42,768 nucleotides of DNA from JADJMO01 sp016794445 (GTDB lineage Bacteria > Myxococcota_A > Polyangia > Polyangiales > JADJMO01), in NCBI GenBank assembly GCA_016794445.1, contig JAEUKC010000104.1, positions 1 to 42,768 of the forward strand, written 5' to 3'. Under the pieces are notes generated by a model. The model was not told the origin of the DNA. It saw only the letters and a program-made list of their open reading frames with translations, and did not search any database. The position numbers were made by a program, and so were the translations under genes. Positions 15,395 through 23,551 of the stretch are shown piece after piece (position 1 is the stretch's first letter; each line of letters starts with the position of its first letter).

Positions 15395-16069
15395 GTGGCC
15401 GACGAGCGCGCAGCAACGCCGGACGCCGCCGACAAGCAGCCCCGCCCGCGCAAGAAGAAGGAGCCCGTGATCGAGGTGCGCCGGATCCACCGGCGCGACC
15501 TCAACCGGGTGTGGGAGTTCCTCAAGCTCTCGTTCCGCGACGTCAACCGCGCGACCGTCGAGTACCAGCGGCCGCGCACCAAGTCGCGGTTTCTCGAGAC
15601 CTACGAGGAGGAGGGCGTCGAGCAGCTCCTCTTCTACGTCGGCAAGGAGATCGTCGCGTACGCGGAGGTCACGTACGAGGTCGGCGGCGACACCTGGCTG
15701 AACCCCCGGTATTTCGAGGCGCGCGACATGCGGCCGCTGTTCGTGGACGAGCTCGCGGTGCACCCCGACTGGAACGGGCGCGGCATCGGCGGCTTCGTGC
15801 TCGAGCAGCTGCAGCACATCGCGCGCGTGCGCGGGCTCACCCACCTCGTGCTCGAGGTCGCCGAGAACAACGAGAACGCGCTCGGCTGGTACCGCAAGCG
15901 CGGGTTCCGCAAGCTCGACGCGGCGATCTTCATGGCGCAGACCATCCAGGTCGAGCCCGAGCTCCTGCCGCCGCGGCCGTTGCCGCCCGCCAAGGAGCCG
16001 CCGACCGTCGACGAGCCGCCCCGGTCGACGCCGAAGCCCCGCGCCACCAAGAAGCGCGCGCGCGGCTGA
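15395..16069 (+). CDS. GNAT family N-acetyltransferase
   Basis: 224 aa. The acetyl-CoA pyrophosphate loop NGRGIGG (about residue 127) sits in VDELAVHPDWNGRGIGGFVLEQL, and VAENNENALGWYRKRGFRKL is the C-terminal GNAT hallmark. Before the domain is a basic segment (PRPRKKKEP). After it is a Pro-rich basic tail. Its acceptor could be a protein or a small amine. It starts with GTG, 6 bp after the cytochrome stop, preceded by GAGG, so it is likely translated from the same message. Confidence 0.85.
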   Translation: MADERAATPDAADKQPRPRKKKEPVIEVRRIHRRDLNRVWEFLKLSFRDVNRATVEYQRPRTKSRFLETYEEEGVEQLLFYVGKEIVAYAEVTYEVGGDTWLNPRYFEARDMRPLFVDELAVHPDWNGRGIGGFVLEQLQHIARVRGLTHLVLEVAENNENALGWYRKRGFRKLDAAIFMAQTIQVEPELLPPRPLPPAKEPPTVDEPPRSTPKPRATKKRARG

Positions 16070-16103
16070 CACCGTTCCGTCACCGGTCCGCTACGCTCGG
16101 GGG

Positions 16104-17195
16104 ATGGAGCTCTCGGGCCTGGGCCGTCGTGCGCTGCTCGCGCTCTTCGTGGTCGGCTGTCACGGCGAGGCGGCGCCCGTCGTGGACGCGGCGAGCGACG
16201 CGGCGACCGACGAGGGCGAAGAAGCCCCGCGCTGCCCGCCGGCGCTCGGCGTCGGGAAGCCGCGCACGACCAAGGGCACGCCCGGCCCGCTCGACGCCAC
16301 GCTGCGCCTGAACGAGCTCCAGCTCGAGGCGACGCACAACAGCTACCACGTGCAGCCGGCCAAGGGCGGCGCCGCCGAGTGGCAGTACACCCACGCGCCG
16401 ATCGGCAAGCAACTCTCGGAGCAGGGCGTGCGCGGGATCGAGCTCGACACGCGCTGGAACGAGGCGTGCGGACGCTACGAGGTCTACCACCTGCCCATCT
16501 TCGACGAGGGCACCACCTGCCGCGTGTTCACCGACTGCCTCGCCGAGCTCCGCGCGTGGTCCGACGCCCACCCCTCGCACCACCCGCTCTTCGTGCACCT
16601 CGAGCCCAAGGACGGCTGGGAGACGGACACCGGCGAGGCGCGCGCCGTCGCCCTGGAGCGCGAGATCCTGAGCGTGTTCCCGCGCGAGCTCGTGATCACC
16701 CCCGACGAGGTGAAGAGCGGCGCGGCGAGCCTGCGCGAGGCCGTGACGAGCAAGGGCTGGCCCACGCTCGGCGCGACGCGGGGGCGTGTGCTGTTCTACC
16801 TCGATCGCTCGGACGCCTACCGCGACGCCTACACCCACGGCCGCAAGGACCTCGCCGGCAGGTTGCTCTTCGCCGACGCCGACGAGTCCGACCCGTTCGC
16901 GGCGGTGCTGGTGCGCAACGGCGCGCTCACGGGCAAGGACGCGATCACGGCCCTCGTGAAGAAGGGCTTCATCCTCCGCACGTTCGCCGACAAGAGCGTG
17001 GACGCGGGGTGGGCCGGCGACCGCACCCAGCTCGAGGCGGCCCTCGCGAGCGGCGCGCAGATCGTGAGCACGGATTTTCCGGCCAAGGACCCTCGCACGA
17101 GCTACTTCGTGGAGATCCCCGGCGGCACGCCCTCGCGGTGCAACCCGGTGACGGCGCCGGCGGGCTGCACCAGCGCCGCGGTGGAGTCGCCCTAG
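16104..17195 (+). CDS. Ca2+-dependent PI-PLC-like lipoprotein
   Basis: 363 aa. The signal peptide ends at Cys19 (FVVGC). The catalytic-type motifs of the PI-PLC C1-like family appear in order: LEATHNSYH (first His), RGIELDTRW (acidic Ca2+ ligands), YEVYHLPIFDEG (second His), then VHLEPKDGW. The C-terminal part resembles the rest of the TIM barrel (SGAQIVSTDFPAKD). Family members cleave phosphatidylinositol; whether this one does is untested. It would act outside the cytoplasm. It is 34 bp after the GNAT gene and 1 bp before the cupin gene. Confidence 0.75.
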   Translation: MELSGLGRRALLALFVVGCHGEAAPVVDAASDAATDEGEEAPRCPPALGVGKPRTTKGTPGPLDATLRLNELQLEATHNSYHVQPAKGGAAEWQYTHAPIGKQLSEQGVRGIELDTRWNEACGRYEVYHLPIFDEGTTCRVFTDCLAELRAWSDAHPSHHPLFVHLEPKDGWETDTGEARAVALEREILSVFPRELVITPDEVKSGAASLREAVTSKGWPTLGATRGRVLFYLDRSDAYRDAYTHGRKDLAGRLLFADADESDPFAAVLVRNGALTGKDAITALVKKGFILRTFADKSVDAGWAGDRTQLEAALASGAQIVSTDFPAKDPRTSYFVEIPGGTPSRCNPVTAPAGCTSAAVESP

Positions 17196-17196
17196 G

Positions 17197-17565
17197 ATGG
17201 ACGTGCACCGGCTCTCGGCCCTGCCCCACGAGCAGCTGCGTTCGGCGCGGACGGGGGAGGCGTACGCGCTCTCCGCCGTGTTGCCGACGGGCGCCCTGCC
17301 GCTGTTCGCGCACCACGACGTCGTGCCGCCGGGGCGCCGGGCTTCGGCCACGCACGCCCACAGTCACGCGACCGAGCTCGTCCTGGTGCTGTCGGGTGTG
17401 GTGGTCGTGGTCGACGGCGATCGGGAGGTGCCGCTCGCGAGCGGCGAGTTCGTGGTCGTCTCTCCCGGGCGCCCGCACCACGTGGAGAACCGCGGCCCCG
17501 AAGAGGCCCGGCTGCTCGTGCTCGCCTCGCGGCAGCCGGAGGACGTGGTCACCTACGCGCCCTGA
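17197..17565 (+). CDS. Small cupin-domain protein
   Basis: 122 aa, single cupin barrel. The metal motif THAHSHATELVLVLSGVVVVV has the HxH(x)3-4E pattern, and the second motif is PGRPHHVENRG. It could be a dioxygenase, isomerase or sensor; the family is too broad to say. It is 1 bp after the PI-PLC stop. Its 3' end overlaps the convergent PPOX gene by 13 bp. Confidence 0.8.
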   Translation: MDVHRLSALPHEQLRSARTGEAYALSAVLPTGALPLFAHHDVVPPGRRASATHAHSHATELVLVLSGVVVVVDGDREVPLASGEFVVVSPGRPHHVENRGPEEARLLVLASRQPEDVVTYAP

Positions 17566-18155
17566 CGGGCGAGCGCAGCTTCGAGCTCGCGGATGCGGGC
17601 GTCCTTGCGCTCGAGGGCGGCCTGCACCTCTTTCGCCGGGAGGAGCTGCGGGATGTGCTGCGGGCAGTTCGCGTCCCACGCCTCGACGGTGAAGACGATG
17701 ACCCGCTCGGGGCGTGCCACGTAGCCGGCGGGGGTGAGCTGCGCGAGGAGCGCGGGATCGTCCTCGACGACGCGCGCCCTGCCCCACACCTTGATGCGCT
17801 GCCGGCGCGCGTGGTCCATGAAGAACAGGAACGCGCGGGGGTTCTCGGAGAGGTTGCCGAGCGAGACGAACTGACGGTTGCCGGCGAAGTCGGCGAACGC
17901 GAGGGTGTGCGCGTCGAGCACGTGGACGAACCCCTTGGGGCCACCGCGGTGCTGCACGTACGGCTGGCCCTCGGCGCTCGCCGTCGCGAGGTAGAAGCTG
18001 TCGCGCTCGGCGAGGAACGCGGCGAGGTCGTCGTCGACCTCGGTCGCGAAGCCCCCCGAGCGCTCGACCCGGGCGTAGCTCGCACGCGATCCACGCTGCG
18101 TCTGGGCGGCCTTCACCGCGGGGGTGAAGGCGACGTCGCTCGAGGGGCGGGCCAT
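17553..18155 (-). CDS. Pyridoxamine 5'-phosphate oxidase-like flavoprotein
   Basis: 200 aa. FYLATASAEGQPYVQHRGGPKGFVHVLD and AFADFAGNRQFVSLGNL match the split-barrel FMN-binding fold of the PNPOx-like family, followed by FLFFMDHARRQRIKVWGRARVV. The C-terminal 30 residues form a charged helix (VQAALERKDARIRELEAALARQ), probably a short coiled coil. Members often reduce or oxidise small molecules with FMN or F420. It starts 8 bp after the stop of the AhpD-like gene, so the two form an operon divergent from the LysR gene. Confidence 0.8.
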   Translation of the reverse strand: MARPSSDVAFTPAVKAAQTQRGSRASYARVERSGGFATEVDDDLAAFLAERDSFYLATASAEGQPYVQHRGGPKGFVHVLDAHTLAFADFAGNRQFVSLGNLSENPRAFLFFMDHARRQRIKVWGRARVVEDDPALLAQLTPAGYVARPERVIVFTVEAWDANCPQHIPQLLPAKEVQAALERKDARIRELEAALARQGA

Positions 18156-18163
18156 CGTCTCGC

Positions 18164-18703
18164 TCAGCGCGGATGGTGGTGGACGACGGGGAAGTCGATC
18201 TCGGTCCCCGCGAGCTCGTTGAGGTAGTTGGTGAAGACCGTGAGCGCGACGTTGGCGACGACCTCGACGACCTCGCCGTCGCTCAGGCCCGCGCGGCGGA
18301 CCTCGAGGAGCGCGGCGTCGTCCACGCGGCCACGCTTCTCGACCACGGCGCGGGTGAGCCGGAGGATCGCGGCGCGACGCGGGTCGTCGGCGGTCGCATG
18401 GCGCGCCTTCTCGAGGTCGGCCTCGGAGAGGCCTGCGCGCTTGCCGAGCGCGGAGTGCGCCGAGAGGCAGTAGTCGCAGGCGTCGAACTCGGAGACGGCG
18501 AGCGCCACGGACTCCCGCGTGCGCGCGTCGAGCTTGCCCTTGCCGACGGCCCCGAAGAGCGAGACGAGCGCCTCGAGGGCGGCGGGGGAGCGCGCGGCGA
18601 CGCGGAACAGGTTCGGCGTTCCGCCGAGGCCCTTCTGGACGCCGTCGAGGAGGTCCTTGGTGGTGCCGGTGGCGGTCGTGGGATCGAGGGGGACGATGCG
18701 CAT
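18164..18703 (-). CDS. Carboxymuconolactone decarboxylase / AhpD-like protein
   Basis: 179 aa all-helical AhpD-like protein. The redox motif CDYCLSAH gives Cys76, Cys79 and His83, as in alkylhydroperoxidase AhpD. FNR/NLF segments and a conserved acidic residue (SEFD) precede it. Such proteins reduce peroxides with thiols. It is the first gene of the minus-strand pair with the PPOX-like gene. The upstream region is shared with the divergent LysR regulator and holds inverted repeats, so LysR control in response to oxidants or an electrophile is a reasonable inference. Confidence 0.85.
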   Translation of the reverse strand: MRIVPLDPTTATGTTKDLLDGVQKGLGGTPNLFRVAARSPAALEALVSLFGAVGKGKLDARTRESVALAVSEFDACDYCLSAHSALGKRAGLSEADLEKARHATADDPRRAAILRLTRAVVEKRGRVDDAALLEVRRAGLSDGEVVEVVANVALTVFTNYLNELAGTEIDFPVVHHHPR

Positions 18704-18749
18704 GAGAGTGCTCCTGTCGGGCCGACGGAATCTGTCGGTGGAGACAGCT

Positions 18750-18818
18750 TGGCCATCTTTGCCGTCTGAGAGAATGGCCATGCGCTGGAAGCCATCTGTG
18801 CGTATGTTGCAAAGATGG
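18750..18818. promoter_or_regulatory. Inverted repeats in LysR/AhpD-like intergenic region
   Basis: CCATCTTTGC (18753-18762) and GCAAAGATGG (18809-18818) are perfect reverse complements, 56 bp apart centre to centre; the second covers the LysR start codon. A second pair, TGGCCAT (18750-18756) and ATGGCCA (18774-18780), shares the left arm. GTCGGGCCGAC at 18716-18726 is a further palindrome near the AhpD-like gene. These are candidate LysR operators. Confidence 0.5.
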
Positions 18819-19735
18819 ACCGGCTCGAGGCGATGCAGGCGTTCGTGGTCACCGTCGACGCCGGCAGCTTCTCCGCGGCCGCCCGGCAGCTGCGCTGCTC
18901 CCCCGCCTCCACCACGCGGGCGGTGGCGGGCCTCGAGGAGCGTCTCGGGGTCCCGCTCCTGCGGCGCACCACCCGCTCGCTCGCGTTGACCGAGGCCGGA
19001 GACCGCTACCTCACCACGTGTCGCCGCGTCCTCGCGGAGATCGCCGAGGCCGAACGGGCCACGGGCGCCCACGGTCAGCCTCAGGGGCTCCTCACCGTGA
19101 CGGCTCCGACGCGGTTCGGCGCGCTGCACGTGCGGCCAGCCGTGCAGCGCTGCCTCGCCACTCACTCCGCCGTGCGGGCGCGGCTGCTCCTCCTCGATCG
19201 CGTGGTCAACGTCGTCGACGAGGGGATCGACGTGGCCGTTCGCATCGCCGATCTCCCGGACTCCGCCCTGGTGGCGGTCAAGGTCGGCGAGCTCCACCGC
19301 GTCGCGTGCGCGAGCCCCGACTATCTCTCGCGTCGCGGCCGACCGAAGGCCCCGGCCGACCTCGCGCGCCATGCCTGCATCGGCTTCTCGGCGCTGACCG
19401 CGACCGACACGTGGACCTTCGGAGGTGGCAAGGAGGGCGGAAGGAAGGTCCGGGTCGGCGTGCGGCCGGTGCTCACCGTCAACACGGCGGAGGCCGCGGT
19501 GGGCGCCGCGGTGGACGGCGTCGGGGTCACGTGCGCCCTCTCCTACCAGGTCGAGGACGAGCTGCGGGCCGGTCGACTCGTGCGCCTGCTCGCCGACCAC
19601 GAGCCGGCGCCGGTGCCGGTGCACCTCGTCCACGCGGCCTCGGCCACGTCGCCGAAGATTCGTGCGTTCCTCGAGGTCGCGGTGCCGCACCTGCGGGCGG
19701 TGCTCTCGCCGAAGCGTCGGACTGCGCGGTCGTAG
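18815..19735 (+). CDS. LysR-family transcriptional regulator
   Basis: 306 aa, the normal family length. The winged helix-turn-helix lies at residues 1-60: MDRLEAMQAFVVTVDAGSF then AARQLRCSPASTTRAVAGLEERLGVPLLRRTTRSLALTEAG. A substrate-binding type effector domain follows from about 90 (LTVTAPTRFG, LLLLDRVVNVVDEGIDVAVRI). That VNVVDEGIDVAVRIG-type sequence is common in the AaeR/DmlR-like subgroup. The gene is divergent from the AhpD-like/PPOX pair, the usual arrangement for a LysR regulator and its target. The effector is unknown. Confidence 0.92.
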   Translation: MDRLEAMQAFVVTVDAGSFSAAARQLRCSPASTTRAVAGLEERLGVPLLRRTTRSLALTEAGDRYLTTCRRVLAEIAEAERATGAHGQPQGLLTVTAPTRFGALHVRPAVQRCLATHSAVRARLLLLDRVVNVVDEGIDVAVRIADLPDSALVAVKVGELHRVACASPDYLSRRGRPKAPADLARHACIGFSALTATDTWTFGGGKEGGRKVRVGVRPVLTVNTAEAAVGAAVDGVGVTCALSYQVEDELRAGRLVRLLADHEPAPVPVHLVHAASATSPKIRAFLEVAVPHLRAVLSPKRRTARS

Positions 19736-19824
19736 GCGCTGTCGATGGCACACTCCGTGGGTGGCACACCACGGCGAATGCTCGCGAGAAACGCGCGGGC
19801 ACGCGGCGTGCGATGCAGGAGGTC

Positions 19825-21204
19825 ATGGCCCACGCTCCGCATGGATTCCTCGCGCTGACCCTCGCTGCTTCGCTGTTCGCTGGCTGCGGTGGCAAGACCT
19901 CCGAAGAGAGCGAGACCACCCCGAAGGGCCCCTTCGTGGGCTGGCACTCCTACGCCCTCGTCGTGTCCGACGCGAAGCTCGAGTGGGACTCCGGCACGTT
20001 CGGCTCGCCCTCCTCGATCTCCAAGGGCTGGACCGGGCGGCTCGACCTCGACGGATCGGCGGTGTCGGGCGCGATCATGGCGCCGTTCGGCGAGCCGCAG
20101 GGGCTCGCGGCGGACGCCACCAGCAAGGCCACGCTGCACACGGGGAAGGACCTCAGCTTCTCGATCTCGGGGAGGAGCGGCTCGACCCGCGTCACCGAGA
20201 GCTACGACACCTTCACGTTCGACCTCGACGAGAAGGGCGTCCCGATCGGCGGCACGGCGACGGGCAAGGCCTCCGCGTTCTCGGGCGACGTCGGCTGGAT
20301 GGGCAAGGTCACCGCGCACTTCACGCTCGCGAGCGACACGACGCCGCCGAAGTGGCGGGGGCGGACGATCGCGGCCTTCGGGGCGGTGCCGCTCGTGTGG
20401 GACGAGCGCGAACTGCTCGCGGACGAGCCGTTCGCCGAATCGCTGTCGGCGGCGACGGTGCTCGGCTTCCGGACGCCCGCGACGAAGATCACGACCGCGC
20501 TCGCGTGGGGGACCCCCAACGTGGTCCGGGAGCGGGGCTTCCGCTTCCGGTGGAGCGAGTGGAACGACGTCGAGGCGGGCGTGGTCCCGTTGCCGCTCGT
20601 CCACGACGCCGCCGGGAACGCGAGCGCCGCGGGCAGCACCGGCTTCGTGTCGGGCACGGATCTCCTGGGCGTGCCCATCCTGTCCACGAGCAGCTTGGAC
20701 CTGAGCGCGTCGGTGACCGGCGCGGGCGCGAAGATCTGGGGCGCGTTGAACGCGGCCGAATGCGAGGGCAAGAAGTGCTGGGCCATCGGTCCCTTCTCGG
20801 TCTCGTACTGCGGCAGCTACAGCCAGGGGGGCTTTGCGACCGTGCTCGTCGGCTCGGGGACGGCCACCTTCAAGGTGCGGGTGGTCGGCAAGCCGCGGTT
20901 CACCGGGAGCATGCCGGCCAGCAAGAACGTGGTGCACTTCCTCGCGGCGAGCCCCGGCCTCGCGCCGAGCGTCGACTCGACGTCGGTGGTGTTGCCCGAC
21001 AAGCCGGGCGCCGACGGCACCTACGACACGGGGTTCCGCACCGTCACGCTCACCACGCCCTCGACCACGGCGACCATGACGGGCGTGGCGATCAGCGGCG
21101 GCGGGGTCGGACCCGGCTCCGCATCCATGGACTGCGGCCCCGCGCCCCCGCCCGTGGACATCACCGTCTACGTCGAGAGCGTCGCGGTCGCGGGCGGGAA
21201 GTGA
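19825..21204 (+). CDS. Lipoprotein of unknown function
   Basis: 459 aa. The signal ends at lipobox FAGC (Cys21), followed by a short charged linker. The remainder is rich in beta-strands (Gly, Ser, Thr) with no recognised family motif. Possible Ig-like or jelly-roll segments are seen, such as AKIWGALNAAECEGKKCWAIGPFSVSYCGSYSQGGFATVLVG, which has three Cys near each other. An in-frame ATG at 19813 is possible; AGGAGG lies just upstream of 19825 but at short spacing. The signal peptide lacks the usual Lys/Arg residues. It is probably an outer-membrane lipoprotein. Confidence 0.65.
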   Translation: MAHAPHGFLALTLAASLFAGCGGKTSEESETTPKGPFVGWHSYALVVSDAKLEWDSGTFGSPSSISKGWTGRLDLDGSAVSGAIMAPFGEPQGLAADATSKATLHTGKDLSFSISGRSGSTRVTESYDTFTFDLDEKGVPIGGTATGKASAFSGDVGWMGKVTAHFTLASDTTPPKWRGRTIAAFGAVPLVWDERELLADEPFAESLSAATVLGFRTPATKITTALAWGTPNVVRERGFRFRWSEWNDVEAGVVPLPLVHDAAGNASAAGSTGFVSGTDLLGVPILSTSSLDLSASVTGAGAKIWGALNAAECEGKKCWAIGPFSVSYCGSYSQGGFATVLVGSGTATFKVRVVGKPRFTGSMPASKNVVHFLAASPGLAPSVDSTSVVLPDKPGADGTYDTGFRTVTLTTPSTTATMTGVAISGGGVGPGSASMDCGPAPPPVDITVYVESVAVAGGK

Positions 21205-21213
21205 CCGTCGGTT

Positions 21214-22122
21214 TCAGTTCCAGACGAGCCCGACCCGCAGCCCGCCGCGGAAGAACTGCATCGGGGGCCGCGCCCCGCCCGGGTACGTCTCGAACCCCAT
21301 CTGGAGGCCCGCCCACGGGAGGACACCGCGCGATCGCCGCGCCATCACGCCGATCGCTCCACCGACCCGCATGCCGAAGCTCAGCCGGAAGTCGTCGGCC
21401 TGGAAGAGCGCCACGGGGGCGATCTCGAAGTCGTAGTGCCAGGTATGGTCCCAGATGCGCAGCATCACGGGCACCGCCGGGAAGTAGTTGATGACGAAGT
21501 CGGTGGTGCCGGGGCGCAGCATCGGCCCGCCCGAGAACTCCGGGCCGACGGCGAACGTGAAGCGGCCGGTGCCGTAGCTCAGGAGCGCCCGCAGCACGCC
21601 GCCACCACCGTAGGTCCACTTGCCGTTCATGCGCCGCAGCTGCAGCACGCCGCCGGTCTCGAGGTTGAGCGAGACGCGGCGGAAGTCGGTCTGCACGCCC
21701 GCGAACGCGGGATCGACCGGCAGGTATGCGGGGCACTCCTTCGGGGCCCGGGCGTGCGCCTCTGCGAGCAACAGCCGGGTGCGCGTGAGGGTGAGGAGCC
21801 GCCTGTGCGCCGAGAGCTTGGGGTTCTTGGCCCACGCCTCGGCGAACGGCCCGCCCGCGGCCACGATCTGGGCGTCGAGATCCTTCAGCATCTGCTCGCG
21901 GACCGCCGGCTCGACCTGGCAGACGGAGATAAGCGTGGCCGGCATCATGTCCTCGACCTCGTAGCGATCGATGCGCCAGCCTCCGGACTCCTGCGACTCG
22001 ATGATGCGCGAAAGATCCTCGCGCAGGGCCACGTAGGGAAGCGCGTCGGCCCCAGCCGTGCCGCTGCCGGCGAGCGCGAGGGCCGCGATGGCGATGGAGA
22101 TCCCGCGACGCACCCCTCTCAT
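21214..22122 (-). CDS. Exported protein of unknown function
   Basis: 302 aa. A Sec-type signal peptide is visible (RRGISIAIAALALAGSGTAGADA). The middle is helical and charged, with two Cys (SVCQVEP and APKECPAY). The C-terminal half has alternating strands with aromatic ends (GKWTYGGGGVLRALLSYGTGRFTFAVGPEF, WHYDFEIAPVALF, FRLSFGMRVGGAIG, LRVGLVWN), consistent with a small outer-membrane beta-barrel. Ending in a C-terminal aromatic-Asn strand also fits. No family was recognised. It diverges from yggX by 52 bp. The ATG at 22122 begins the signal peptide. Confidence 0.6.
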   Translation of the reverse strand: MRGVRRGISIAIAALALAGSGTAGADALPYVALREDLSRIIESQESGGWRIDRYEVEDMMPATLISVCQVEPAVREQMLKDLDAQIVAAGGPFAEAWAKNPKLSAHRRLLTLTRTRLLLAEAHARAPKECPAYLPVDPAFAGVQTDFRRVSLNLETGGVLQLRRMNGKWTYGGGGVLRALLSYGTGRFTFAVGPEFSGGPMLRPGTTDFVINYFPAVPVMLRIWDHTWHYDFEIAPVALFQADDFRLSFGMRVGGAIGVMARRSRGVLPWAGLQMGFETYPGGARPPMQFFRGGLRVGLVWN

Positions 22123-22174
22123 GCTAGACGGTGGATGCCGCGGCGGTCCTGCGGTCTCAGCGTTCCGAGGTCTC

Positions 22175-22444
22175 ATGTCCGAACGACTCGTCCACTGCAT
22201 CAAGCTCGGCAAGGAGCTCCCTGGCCTCGACAAGCCGCCTTTCAAGGGCGATCTCGGTCAGAAGCTCTACGACTCCGTCTCCAAGGACGGCTGGCGGTTG
22301 TGGCTCGAGCACTCGAAGATGCTGGTGAACGAGTACCGCCTGGACATGACCAACCCCACCCACCAGAAGACCTGGTTCGCCGAGTGCGAGAAGTACTTCT
22401 GGGGAGAGGGGTCGGCCCTGCCGCCCGAGTTCAAGCCGACCTGA
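22175..22444 (+). CDS. yggX: Fe(II)-trafficking protein YggX
   Basis: 89 aa, the normal length of the family. It has the conserved start HCIKLGKELPGLDKPPFKGDL with the redox Cys8, then LYDSVSKDGWRLWLEHSKMLVNEYRLDMTNP. YggX is a small cytoplasmic protein proposed to carry Fe2+ and to protect Fe-S clusters from oxidation. It is monocistronic here, divergent from an exported protein gene and convergent with a lipoprotein gene. Its occurrence near a RIC-type hemerythrin and a globin suggests an iron and oxygen theme, though these are not in one operon. Confidence 0.92.
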   Translation: MSERLVHCIKLGKELPGLDKPPFKGDLGQKLYDSVSKDGWRLWLEHSKMLVNEYRLDMTNPTHQKTWFAECEKYFWGEGSALPPEFKPT

Positions 22445-22460
22445 GCGCGGCCGGCGCGCT
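22444..22460. terminator. Bidirectional hairpin between convergent genes
   Basis: AGCGCG and CGCGCT arms flank a 5-base loop exactly between the stop of yggX and the stop of the convergent lipoprotein gene. It lacks a T-run but is placed to end both transcripts. Confidence 0.45.
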
Positions 22461-23287
22461 CACTTGGCGACGCAGATCAGGTTGCGCTCGTAGGTGTCGC
22501 CGTTGAACACCACGTCGTAGCGGGTGCCGCCGAGGAACTGGATCACGAGCGACAGCTTGGGGCGCGTGAGCGTGAACGTGCCGCCCTTCGGGCAGCCGAG
22601 GCGACCGATCCCGCAGCGCTCGTAGCCCTTGATCGACCGCGAGAACGCCGCGCCACCGATCGTGGTGCTCGAGCTGCCGTCGCGCTTGATGCACCGCGAG
22701 GTGGCGTCGTAGACCGTGACGTAGTCGGCGTCGTGCGCGATGGTGCGGCCCTTGGCGGTCTTGCCCGACGACTTGCCGCTGCGGGTCCTCGTGTAGACCC
22801 CACCGACCTTCGTGTACTTGATGGTCACGTCGTGATCGACGGTCGCGCCGTTGATCTGGAAGCCCTTGGTCGAGTGGGCGACCTGCACGCCGCCGTCGAT
22901 CTTGCTCCACGTCGAGGTGACGGTCCCGTTGAAGGTGGTCATGCCGTAGGGGCCCGTGCAGCTCGTGAACACGTGGGTGACCACGTTGGCCGCGCGCGTG
23001 CTCACGATGCAGCCCGCGGGCTGGAAGAAGATGCCCGGATTCTTGCGACCGCTCTCGGCGACGGTGTCGGCGGTGGCGGTCAGGTCGACCTCGCCTCCCT
23101 CGGCGGCGCCGCTCAACGGGTCCTCGAGGCCGCTCTCCAGGTCGCCCTCGGTGCTGCTCGTCTCGCCGTCGTCCTCGACGAGGGCCTGGCCTTCGGACGA
23201 GAGGGTCGAGGAAGCATCCTTTCCCGCGCAGCCGATCGCGACGAGGCCAGTGGCGAGGAGGGGAAGGAACGAGCGGGTCAGGGTCAT
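22460..23287 (-). CDS. Lipoprotein of unknown function
   Basis: 275 aa. The lipobox is VAIGC (Cys20). A long acidic low-complexity linker follows (about 21-75; EDDGETSSTEGDLESGLEDP). The C-terminal 200 residues are strand-rich with four or more Cys (PAGCIVS, SCTGPYG, SRCIKRD, ERCGIGRLGCP, ICVAK), probably disulfide-bonded. No family is recognised. GGAGG precedes the ATG at 23287. It is transcribed divergently from the hemerythrin gene, with 264 bp of shared upstream DNA holding CTGTNTACAG-type repeats. Confidence 0.65.
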   Translation of the reverse strand: MTLTRSFLPLLATGLVAIGCAGKDASSTLSSEGQALVEDDGETSSTEGDLESGLEDPLSGAAEGGEVDLTATADTVAESGRKNPGIFFQPAGCIVSTRAANVVTHVFTSCTGPYGMTTFNGTVTSTWSKIDGGVQVAHSTKGFQINGATVDHDVTIKYTKVGGVYTRTRSGKSSGKTAKGRTIAHDADYVTVYDATSRCIKRDGSSSTTIGGAAFSRSIKGYERCGIGRLGCPKGGTFTLTRPKLSLVIQFLGGTRYDVVFNGDTYERNLICVAK

Positions 23288-23331
23288 GGAAGCCTCCGTA
23301 GGATGAACTGGATATTCTTGTATACGCCGTG

Positions 23332-23413
23332 CTGTCTACAGAGCTCAGGATGGCGATCCTCTGGCGCCTTGGCTAGGGTGCCTGCGAGAGTTTCGTATGC
23401 ACCCTGTATACAG
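23332..23413. promoter_or_regulatory. CTGTNTACAG repeats upstream of hemerythrin
   Basis: CTGTCTACAG (23332-23341) and CTGTATACAG (23404-23413, within the 12-bp palindrome CCTGTATACAGG) are 72 bp apart centre to centre, about seven helical turns. A third GTATAC lies at 23320-23325. They could be operators for the divergent lipoprotein and RIC genes. The regulator is unidentified. Confidence 0.4.
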
Positions 23414-23551
23414 GTCTAGCTCAGCTCGAGCATTGGGCGTAGATTTTTGCCGCTTGCGCAAGTCCTGCGGACAATCCTTTGGCAGACTGTGCGTAGTTGG
23501 CTGGTCGATAGCCCAGGAACACAACGTGCTGCCCGGAGTTGGAAGGACCCC

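Noticed and set aside
23332..23413. A LexA (SOS) box.
   Set aside because: The CTGT and ACAG halves are too close (CTGTNTACAG instead of CTGT-N8-ACAG).
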